This document shows positions 1 through 10,219 of a stretch of DNA of 24,797 nucleotides, one piece after another. The translations under genes and the position numbers were made by a program. A model generated the notes under the pieces. That model was not told the DNA's origin and did not search any database. It worked only from the letters and a program-made list of their open reading frames with translations. The DNA is taken from the NCBI GenBank assembly GCA_024196135.1, contig JAMQCK010000399.1, forward strand, positions 1 to 24,797. The letters are read 5' to 3'. Each line of letters opens with the position of its first letter. Positions within the stretch are counted from its first letter, which is position 1. Source of the stretch: Pleurotus ostreatus/Saccharomyces cerevisiae fusant. Its lineage: Eukaryota; Opisthokonta.

Positions 1-1194
1 AGCTCCCGGACCACGTCCGAGCGCTCCAGCATCACCACCAAGGCTTCCCCGTCACAGACCCCACAGCCGGTGTCGGGGAGCCGGGTTGCTCAGAGCGACA
101 CTACTTCGGTCGAGGGCGAGCCAGCCGGCAAGCCCTTCCGCAAGTCGCCTCTGAACCCCACTGTCAATACGGCACCGTCACTCCTTACCCAAACCGCTCC
201 CTGTTGTGCCTCGCCCCCATTGGCATCGCCGTCTAACGACGCCGCCATGCAGCATCTCAACAACCGCCTCTCGCCGCCGCAGCATATGTCCGCGCTTACT
301 GCACATATGCACGCGCACCCGCCACCTGACTTCGGCTCGCCATGCAGCTTCCCGAGCCCCCTGCGCCTCAGCACTAACGCTGCTTCGTCACCGTCTTCAT
401 TACCGACTCCGACGGCGACGTCCCCTGAGCTGACAGGCCCGACTACGTCGCCCACTGGTCGCCCGCAGTCGCCTACGCCCACGAAGCCAGGCGCGCAGAA
501 GATCCCGACGCGCCCATCGCTCGAGACCGAGCTGGAGCAGGTGGAGGAGTTTTGCGGTCCGCCCATATCGATCAAGATTGCCGATTTGGGCAACGCGACG
601 CCGTCGAAGAAGCATTACACGGAAGACATCCAGACGCGTCAATATCGTGCCCCCGAAGCCATCGTCGGCAGGAAAGATTGGGACACGAGGGCAGACATCT
701 GGAGCATCGCCTGCGTGGTATGTGGTCTTCTACGCCGACACGAGCCCTCTCTTATCTGTCTGCAGGTCTTCGAGCTCCTTACGGCCGAGTATTTGTTTGA
801 TCCTCAGAGCCAGGGCGAGCTTTTCACGAAGGACGACGATCACATGGCCCAGATCATCGAGCTCTTGGGCGACTTTGAGCTCGAGGCCAAGATGGGTGGC
901 AAGTACAGCCGCGATCTGTTTGACCACAGCGGTACGTGTCGTCTTCACGCGCCCTTTTACCTCCGCTCATAGTGTGCAGGTCATCTACGTTACATCAAGA
1001 CGCTCAAGCCATGGCCGCTCAAGTCCGTTATGATGCAGAAATATCTGTATAGCGAGGCCGATGCAGATGCCCTTTGCGATTTCTTGCTCCCTATGCTTGC
1101 TCCCGATTTCCACAAGCGTGCCCGCGCTTCCGACATGATTGACCATCCATGGTTGACCGTGACGCCCGCGGACGAAGTGGTTGGCGAATGGTAA
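1..1194 (+). CDS. SR-protein-specific kinase (SRPK/Sky1 type), C-terminal part, 5' truncated
   Basis: Serine/threonine kinase that phosphorylates RS-domain splicing and mRNA-export factors. The exons are <1-717, 766-931 and 980-1194, with two 48-nt introns (phases 0 and 1). The visible 365 residues begin inside a Ser/Pro/Thr-rich segment of about 180 residues, the non-conserved spacer that splits the kinase domain in SRPKs. The second kinase half follows: IKIADLGNAT (the SRPK DLG variant of DFG), TRQYRAPEAI (the APE motif), DTRADIWSIACVVFELLTAEYLFDP, and a C-terminus ending DHPWLTVTPADEVVGEW. The first kinase half and the start codon lie left of the window. Intron 1 is a multiple of three without stops, so an unspliced reading also looks open. 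The spliced form restores the family motif ACVVFELL. Family assignment is firm; which orthologue is meant cannot be settled from this half. It converges on the zinc-finger gene. Confidence 0.93.
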
Positions 1195-1962
1195 TTCACC
1201 TTCGCCGTACATGCGTATGTTTATATCTCCAGCTCTCCTCTGTGTATATGTTCTCGCGTCCGGCATTCCCTCGTTTTCGTCACTCCTTTATCTCCTCTAC
1301 TACCATGCTACTCATTAGATTTCTAGAGGGATGGACCTTGTTACATGCATCTAGTATTCTAGACTTTAGATGGCGTAGAGCTAGGTGGTCGCGCCGTTAT
1401 ACAGTGGCGGCCCTTTTATCTTATTTTTCTTATTCCTTGTCTTACGTGTTGTTGTAGTTGCCTTGCTATATGGCTAATGTTACATGTCTCTGGGTCTCTT
1501 CCTCCGACAAGAGCCTCGTGTAGAAGGTGAGGATGGTGACGCAGAACACGTCACGATATTACGCCCGTTTACGGTCCTGGGTGCACGCGGCAAGACCGTT
1601 GTAGCGCTCGCGTCTTCTCAAGCTTCAAGTCCAGCGACTTGTCTGGTTATCGGATCCAATCAAATATCGAGTTCAGAGGTAGCTACAGGATATGTCGAGT
1701 GGTATTGTCAATCCCTATATCGATACAGTATGATCCCGGGGCAACAAGGTGATGATACATAAGGTAAAGCGACCATTGTACGGTATATGAGTAGTAGAAT
1801 GCATGGGGATAGCATGGATACAAGCAAAGACGACACGGGTGCGCACAGCGCGAGCAAACATCACAAGAGACAAATACTGGGGACTAAAGACACGAAGTCA
1901 GTAGGCCGTATAATTATTTCGGGTTGAGGACACACCTAGGTAAAGCTCGCGAATATGACCGC
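1195..1962. other. Intergenic region between two convergent genes
   Basis: This stretch holds the 3' flanks of the kinase gene (+) and the zinc-finger gene (-). Open frames of up to about 90 codons exist (for example 1484-1762 on +), but they show no recognisable motif, no plausible splice extension and no coding-like composition. I see no gene, RNA or repeat here. Confidence 0.5.
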
Positions 1963-2689
1963 CTACGTTTGCTGAGAAGATGACGATCCTCCTCCCGTCG
2001 ATGAGCCTCCTTCGTCCGGAGGCAGATTCGGGTAACGGGTGTACGGCCTCGAAGCCTGGTTGGGCGCCATCCACTGCACGTCCATCCCAGGACCGCCTTC
2101 CTCAGCGCCCTCGTTCACGATAGGCGTGTTGAAGATGATAGGCGTCGGCGCCGCGGCAGCCTCTCGCTTCTCCTGCTCCTCGAGCATCGCGCACACTTCG
2201 GGCCCGTGCAGGCGACGGTGGCGGAGCATGTTGGAGCGCGTCGCGAATTTCGAGTCGCAGCCGGGCGCCCCGCATTTGTGTGCTGGAGCAAGAGATGCCG
2301 CTTAGCAGTAGACGGTGCATGAAGTGATTGGCACACGTTTGGCGCCGGTATGACTGTTCATGTGCGACTCCAGAGCGCTGGGCCTTCGAAAGAGCGTAAG
2401 AGGTAATGGCCATGGGGAGGAGGGGGGAGGGTTGAAGGATACGGCGGCGCACCTCAAGAAGTGCTTTCCGCATTCAGAGCATTGGCGATTGTCTGACGGC
2501 GAGGGCTGTTGTGTCGCAGGGGCGTTCTGTGTTGCCGGGGCTGGAGCGGCAGCAGTTTGAACGTTCGCTTGCTGCGCTGCAGTGTACACCCGCTTGGTCA
2601 GCTCCTGCTCACAGAGGAGTGGGCACCACCTCACCTGAGCCTGGCCCCAAACCCGCGGCGCCAGCCTGTGGCTGACCCATCGGCTGCAT
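1963..2689 (-). CDS. Small two-finger C2H2 zinc-finger protein
   Basis: Probable nuclear DNA-binding protein of 181 aa. The minus-strand exons are 2689-2635, 2576-2453, 2383-2337 and 2282-1963 (introns of 58, 69 and 54 nt). After splicing there are two C2H2 fingers in series. Finger 1 is CSECGKHF...H-x3-H (C-x2-C-x12-H-x3-H). It joins by the linker TGAKP to finger 2, CGAPGC...H-x3-H (C-x4-C-x12-H-x3-H). Both finger 1 and the linker are cut by introns, and correct splicing rebuilds them exactly. The N-terminus is Gln/Ala/Pro-rich. The C-terminus after the fingers carries EEQEKREAAAA and a Ser/Gly/Gln-rich tail. The start at 2689 (MQPMGQPQ) is the ATG nearest a typical splice donor; the frame stays open further upstream, so a longer N-terminus is possible. 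The pairing of a CGKxFxRPSxLxxH finger with an SNMxRH finger is common in basidiomycete regulators. The target is unknown. Confidence 0.8.
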
Positions 2690-2728
2690 CGCGGCACAAT
2701 CCTTCGTTCTCGCAAGCTCCTTCCGCTG

Positions 2729-2748
2729 ATTGGACCCTTTTTGGCGCG
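2729..2748 (-). promoter_or_regulatory. CCAAT box and E2F-like TTTTTGGCGCG upstream of the zinc-finger gene
   Basis: ATTGG at 2729-2733 reads CCAAT on the minus strand, 40 bp before the chosen start. TTTTTGGCGCG at 2738-2748 matches an E2F-type core. These are motif matches only, with no proof of function. Confidence 0.3.
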
Positions 2749-3339
2749 TAGAGAGTTGCGTTGCGGTCTGGAAGGAGAAGAGACTTGAAGGCAAGGGGCA
2801 GCGTGCGAGCGTCGCCAGATACTTCAGCAAAGATTTGCGCAATTCCCTTAAACAGAGAAACAGCACAAGTCCGGTGTCGATCCGAGCAGGGCAGGCATGT
2901 TTTTTCTCGCCTTGTCCGTTCCGCGTACTGCCAATCGTTGGTCCGTTTCTCTCTCGATGCCTACCGTATGTTGCCTGCCCCCGATGGCCTTCTGTGCTGG
3001 TAAGATACCACAAAGACTTGCAGCTAGGTCAAAACAGGCAACTGGACACGTCGCAAGTCTCTAGGCGCACTCGGGAGCTTCCTCGAGCAGGAACGCTTCG
3101 CGCGCCCCATCGCAGACGTGTAGAAGTGACATGGTCTACTAACATTGCCGTTGGTCAGTGTAAACGCGTACCGTATAAAGATAACGACTCACATAATGCA
3201 CTTTTCCGCTGATAGTGACCCATATCATGCATGGCACCGAGCCAATTGATGTTCGTGAGGTGCTCTCCTCGCCTCAAAAAGGAGGTAGGCGTATGAGGGC
3301 GTGATGTCAGCAGGATCCGCGAGATGACCTCCATTGGCT
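2749..3339. other. Upstream flank of the zinc-finger gene, no gene seen
   Basis: Open frames of about 130-160 codons occur on both strands here (2730-3212 on +, 2609-3013 on -). They lack recognisable domains and look like chance openings. The sequence may contain the promoter and 5' UTR of the minus-strand zinc-finger gene. Confidence 0.4.
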
Positions 3340-3791
3340 ATGCCCCCGCTCCGCGTCGAGCTCCATGGCGCGTCAAGTGTGTGGAGGGCTGGAGCGTCTA
3401 TCCAGCAGAGCCAATGGCACTCGTCCTCGGAACAGAACAGACTTCCAGACGGTCGCTGGCCACGGTGAGTACTTCAAGCTGCGGATACCTGCGTCTATCG
3501 CAGCTAATGCTGAATTTTAGTATTATCTGTTGCCTAGACGAGGCCCTCCCGGTGGACTACGACACCGTAGAGGAGTTGCTTGCATCCGAGCAAAGAGATA
3601 GAGACTCTACCAAGGAGGCTTCCCTCGACGCGCAGCGACAGCGCGTCACACCAACTAGGAAGTTTCCCCAGGTATGGGCCGGCGAGACGAATAATTCGCA
3701 GGAAATATTATTCGAAAGGGCGAAGACCGTCAGAGTCACTCGTGCTGGTTGTGGGTTGCAAGGACGCTCGTCTGGCAAAGAGTATAGCTGA
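3340..3791 (+). CDS. Doubtful two-exon gene, unknown product
   Basis: I do not recognise this. A very good intron signal (GTGAGT at 3465, GCTAATGCTGA branch-like sequence, TTTTAG ending at 3520) joins an open stretch starting with ATG at 3340 (MPPLRVELHGASSVWRAG...) to a second one (CLDEALPVDYDTVEELLASE...). The model 3340-3464 plus 3521-3791 closes in frame at 131 aa. The second exon may instead stop at a GTATGG donor at 3672 and continue into further exons downstream, where protein-like stretches lie at about 3921-4140 and 4197-4450. No domain is visible. It could be a fast-evolving gene, a decayed gene or chance. Confidence 0.25.
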
Positions 3792-5124
3792 TTCAGAGCC
3801 CAAAGCGACAGAGTGCAGTCCGACCGACATGCGTGTTGGGAAGACAAGCGAGAGACATCGTCAGTGATTCTCACATTGTCCTTTTCGAACATGGTCGAAC
3901 TCTGACGCGCAAATACTCAGGCCGCCTCTTCCTGCTCGTCACATCGACGTGACCCCAAAATTCGCTCCTCTCGTTCCCCCTCATCTTCTTGTCTCATAGC
4001 TGCGCCCAGCAAGTCGCCTGCTCCTCCAACACAAGCAGGCCAAGACTGGAAATCAGCCGGGACTGTCGATCTGTCCTCTGGCTCGCAGAAACAAGATGCC
4101 TCCAGCCGCATCGAGTCTCTGCAGACAAATTTCAAGTATAGGTGCGTCGAATGTACAACGCAGCTAGTTGTGTCGTTGATTGTCCTACTGCCCAGACTCC
4201 ATGGATCCGCCGTCGCTAGTATTCGACAATCGCCAGCAGTCGGTCGTCATTCGAGCTCCTTCCAGGCTGGTTTTACCGCAGCCACTACCTTCCCCACCCA
4301 CTACAGGCCAGCCAGCCTCGACACCCTTCAGTCCGGACAGCTTACACGAGAGCATAAACCTTGCGAAGGATTCAACATGTCCCGAGCGTCTAGTGGCTTC
4401 CGACTCCATGCGCGACAAGAATCATCCCTCCCTTTCCCAATCTCACGCTCTGCGATTTTTTTTCATCAAGCGCTGCGCGTGTCATCTCGCGGTCATTGTC
4501 AAGAACCCATGCCTTTGCCCGCCACTGGCGTATCACAATTTACTGCCAGTCGCGGCACTTCTGTCCTCCCTACACTGTTATGTGTTCTCGCTCGATCCAC
4601 ATGCTTGCGTGAGTATAGCTGCCTTTTCATCAATGAACTTCGCATAGCTGTTTCCCTATCACTTTTTCTTTCTTTCTCTTTCTCCTCACCCCGGGAATAC
4701 TCCTTCCCGTCGCTCCCCCTTGTGGGCACGCCACCCTGCTGATCCCTTGTACGTACTTACGCACTGTACTACACACCCAGCCGTCACCTACCTACACGCA
4801 GCAGCTCGCCGCGCATTGCGCGACGAGCGGAGCGTACCACGTGCGCCGGAAACGGCGCGAAGCGGTCGCTATAAGCCTGGATTCTATCTATCTATCTATC
4901 TATCTAACTTCGCATAGCCCTCCTTCGAAAAGATGCGCTGCCGCCCCAAAAGCTACAAATCAATTATGTTTCGTCCAGTAGCAATACAGTGTATACCAGC
5001 ATAGTCTACAGTAACAGCATCTCTTTCATGCCTTCGTATCTAGCGTGTGTCGCTGGCAGAGGACGTTTGCTACTTGTCCAAGGTCCATGTTGATCTACGC
5101 TAACTAATCGAGTAATCGCTGTCA
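3792..5124. other. Gene-poor region with scattered coding-like stretches
   Basis: Two plus-strand stretches read like disordered protein. One is at about 3921-4137 (containing TQAGQDWKSAGTVDLSSGSQ), preceded by a plausible intron 3864-3920. The other is at about 4197-4450 (DSMDPPSLVFDNRQQSVV...), preceded by a plausible intron 4143-4196. I could not join them into one frame that fits every junction. From 4650 to 5124 I see only a microsatellite, C/T-rich tracts and a 13-nt direct repeat (AACTTCGCATAGC at 4636-4648 and 4906-4918). Confidence 0.35.
4884..4906. repeat. CTAT tetranucleotide microsatellite
   Basis: Five full CTAT units plus CTA, without interruption. It is likely to vary in length between strains. 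Confidence 0.9.
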
Positions 5125-5224
5125 ACGCGTAAGAGCCGGCCCTAAAGTGATCTCGGCGCACGTGCAAACGAGCGACGCGCTCATTTGGACACAGCGCCAG
5201 GCTTGCATCGCTCTACGCACGCGT
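5125..5224 (+). promoter_or_regulatory. Two MCB-like ACGCGT boxes upstream of MCM5
   Basis: Perfect ACGCGT hexamers lie at 5125-5130 and 5219-5224, with a near match (ACGCGC) at 5175-5180. They lie 114 and 20 bp before the MCM5 start. ACGCGT is the known binding site of the MBF (Mbp1-Swi6 type) G1/S factor in ascomycete yeasts, and replication genes are its classic targets. Use in this organism is inferred. Confidence 0.5.
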
Positions 5225-5238
5225 TCCCTCCCCCCATC

Positions 5239-8015
<2,777 letters not shown>

Positions 8016-8201
8016 CCGCGTGTCCTGGCAGATCCTCGCTTCTTGTGTATTGTGTCTGTCGCATTGCTTTCTTGTTATTTCATCTGTTGTACCACAGGTT
8101 CATTTGGGCGTCGTGGGCTCCGAAGGGATATAGTGCGTGCAAGGTGCGTCTACGCCACTCGTTGCTTGCGATAGAATATGCTGTACAATATTCAGTATCG
8201 A

Positions 8202-8288
8202 GCCCGCCTAGCTCAATCGGCTAGAGCGTCAGACTTTTACGAACAGTGAAAAATCTGAAGGCTGCGAGTTCGACCCTCGCGGTGGGCT
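8202..8288 (+). tRNA. tRNA-Lys (anticodon UUU) with a 13-nt intron
   Basis: The cloverleaf is complete: acceptor GCCCGCC/GGTGGGC (one G-U pair), D stem GCTC/GAGC, anticodon stem TCAGA/TCTGA, T stem GCGAG/CTCGC with loop TTCGACC. The anticodon TTT is at 8236-8238. The intron 8240-8252 sits one base 3' of the anticodon, the normal place. The internal A box (TAGCTCAATCGGCTAGAGC) and B box (GAGTTCGACCC) are present. A T run just after the gene (8289-8292) would stop RNA polymerase III. It lies 186 bp after MCM5 and 82 bp before a truncated C2-protein gene. Confidence 0.95.
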
Positions 8289-8370
8289 TTTTGCTTCCTT
8301 CCCCTGCCCCGATCCTTGCGTTGCACTTCGTTGAGCTCGTCCGGAAACAGTTCGCTATGCAAGCCGATTC

Positions 8371-9415
8371 ATGTTTGCCAAGCTTCGCGATGTCGTCCAT
8401 GCGATCCATCATCGTGAGAAAGGGCGCTCCTCGCAAGCGTGCCTGCTTGTCCTTTACAGCCATGATGACGGAGGTCCTTCACGACCGCTACTTGCTCGCG
8501 AACCGCCACCGATGCTCAGCGAGGATATCGAGGCCATAGGCGTCCTCAAGCTGAATGTACAGTCGGCACAGATCGTCAAGAGCAGCTTTAGGCAGGGCTT
8601 GTCGCCCGAGATCTACGTGAAGGTCTCCAGGTTTCTGGGCGATGAGATCGCGCGGACGAAATTCTCGAATGATAGGTGAGGATCCCCCTGCTTCTCTGTG
8701 CTCCAAGATCTGACGAGGTTGCTGCAGTACGAATCCACATTGGATGGAAACGTTGACGATCCTCGTCCGATCGTTCACCGACAGGTTACATCTTGGAGTC
8801 TATGACTATCATCGACACGTTAAGCATAAATTTCTGGGCGGGACAGCGCTGGACCTTGCCCCCCTTGAGCATGAACACGCACTGCTTGCAATCAACAGAC
8901 CTCTTGTGAAGGACACAAAACCGACAGGGGAAATACTACTGGACGCTTCCTTCCATCCCCTCGCGCCTATCGACTCACACGAGCCCTATACCTGTGTGTA
9001 TGGTCATCACTCTACCGCAACTGTGGGCTGATCGTCTACAGGGAGTGGCGTCGCGCGCCTTCTCATCATACAAGCTCGCGACTTGAGCGGAGGCGGCCTA
9101 TCGGAGCCCATCAATGCAAGCGTTCAGATACTCCTGAACGAAGAAGGCAAGCCCGTCTTCCAGACAAGGTCCTTCGTCCAATCCGATGCGCCCGTGTGGC
9201 TGGCGAGTCACGAGCTGTATTGCGCGGACAGGGAGAGGATGTCCATCACGGCGAGGATCGTGAGCGGGGAGCACAATTTGGGTCAAGTCACGATTCGGTT
9301 AGACGATCTGCTGGAGGGGAAGGAGAACGGGGTGGAGTGGTGGCCGCTAACTGGGGCGACGAGCGGGCAGCTGAAGATGAGTGCTGTATGGCGTCCACTG
9401 CGAATAGAGGCGTAA
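8371..9415 (+). CDS. Tricalbin/extended-synaptotagmin-like C2-domain protein, shortened
   Basis: The exons are 8371-8675, 8728-8993 and 9042-9415 (introns of 52 and 48 nt), giving 314 aa. The first C2-like module has GVLKLNVQSAQ, then EIYVKVS, TKFSNDSTNPHWMETLTILV and RLHLGVYDYHRH...LGGTALDLAPLE. A GEILLDASFHPL segment follows, as in tricalbin linkers. The second C2-like module runs from SGVARLLIIQARDL to the end, with ITARIVSGEHNLGQVTIRLDDLLEGKENGVEWWPLTG and SAVWRPL. Fungal tricalbins tether the ER to the plasma membrane and are usually over 1000 aa, with a membrane anchor, an SMP lipid-transfer domain and several C2 domains. None of the N-terminal parts exist here, because the tRNA lies 82 bp upstream. 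The Ca2+-binding aspartate loops look poor. The start at 8371 is uncertain, since the frame is open a little further up. It may be a transcribed fragment or pseudogene of a full tricalbin elsewhere. Confidence 0.75.
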
Positions 9416-9615
9416 TTGGTCGGTAATGTCGCTGTGGCTGGACTTCGATGGACTCTGTATTATGGACAATGGATGGACTACACGGTGGCGCAATAGCTAG
9501 CCACTAGGCTGGCACCGAGGTGATGGACTGGTCGCTACCTACCAAGCTAGTGGATCGCCGACGAGTGCATCTTACTCCTTCTACTCTCAAGTTGTCCTAG
9601 GTTCGGTCAGAATTT

Positions 9616-10064
9616 TCAGTGCGAATCGTCCTCGTACAGACTGTCTTCCTGCTCCAGTATCAGTGCCACCCGCTGGACAACCAGGCTGAAGATCTGTGTG
9701 AGTCATATGCCGCCTGAGTCGGGCCGGTGAACTGGACAGGGGACTTCGGCGTTTTCTTGCGCTATCTTCCTTGATCATGATCCTACCGTCTGCACACCGC
9801 TGCACATGCTTTCTAACCCGAAACGCGGTCAAGATCCAAATATACGCCCCTCATTTGGTCAATAGGACGCGAGTCAGAACGTAAAGGCACAACTTATGAG
9901 CAAGAGGGAGTCAGCGAACATGCCGGCCAAAAATCCAGCACCATATCCTGTGCAGACTTCCACCTGAATACGCCGCAACATCGCTTCATCTCGTCGTTAC
10001 GACCTGCGACGACCACCAGGGTACTCACCAGCACTCCGAGGCTCCCAAGTGCCCGTTTAGCCAT
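9616..10064 (-). CDS. Possible 75-aa small membrane protein in four short exons
   Basis: I do not recognise this protein. Minus-strand exons at 10064-10029, 9963-9894, 9849-9798 and 9685-9616 join in frame (introns of 65, 44 and 112 nt). The product starts MAKRALGSLGVLVEVCTGYG, has a glycine-rich hydrophobic stretch (GAGFLAGMFADSLLLI) and a second partly hydrophobic stretch (AYIWILTAFRVRKHV), and ends in an acidic tail (EQEDSLYEDDSH). The first intron has a strong GTGAGT donor and an ATTCAG acceptor. The second is short and has a less usual GAG acceptor, and the third could use another acceptor. The layout (Lys/Arg start, one or two helices, charged tail) resembles small organelle-membrane proteins. 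It is divergent to the ABC transporter gene, 155 bp apart. Confidence 0.4.
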
Positions 10065-10105
10065 TGCGTGCTGGTTAGGTTCGGTGAGCGGCAAGCGCCC
10101 GAAGC

Positions 10106-10128
10106 GATAAGATAAACGGCTTGACTCA
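10106..10128. promoter_or_regulatory. Tandem GATA motifs and TGACTCA in the divergent promoter
   Basis: GATAAGATAA (10106-10115) holds two head-to-tail GATA sites. TGACTCA (10122-10128) is the palindromic Gcn4/AP-1 site. They sit about 100 bp before the first ABC transporter start and about 50 bp before the small minus-strand gene. Binding is inferred from motif identity only. Confidence 0.35.
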
Positions 10129-10219
10129 TCCTGCTCTAATTGAAGTACCTGGCGCTTGATTTCACCCCGCACCAGCGCGTTCCTCGGGAAGTCCCATCCT
10201 GCCCTTGTTCACGACCTTC

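Noticed and set aside
90..593. Minus-strand open frame of 167 codons
   Set aside because: It is antisense to the low-complexity spacer of the SRPK gene and arises from GC-rich third positions.
2604..2634. A 31-nt intron in the zinc-finger gene
   Set aside because: It is too short for splicing in this genome. The acceptor at 2577 gives a 58-nt intron and the right frame.
2609..3013. N-terminal extension of the zinc-finger protein by the open frame up to 3013
   Set aside because: The extension reads unlike the rest of the protein and overlaps the CCAAT/E2F-like promoter motifs. The ATG at 2689 was preferred, though not proven.
3672..3701. A 30-nt intron with GTATGG and CGCAG
   Set aside because: It is below the 44-nt minimum seen elsewhere in the window, and the frame stays open without it.
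4884..4906. Possible CRISPR or minisatellite array
   Set aside because: It is a simple tetranucleotide microsatellite with no spacers, and the genome is eukaryotic.
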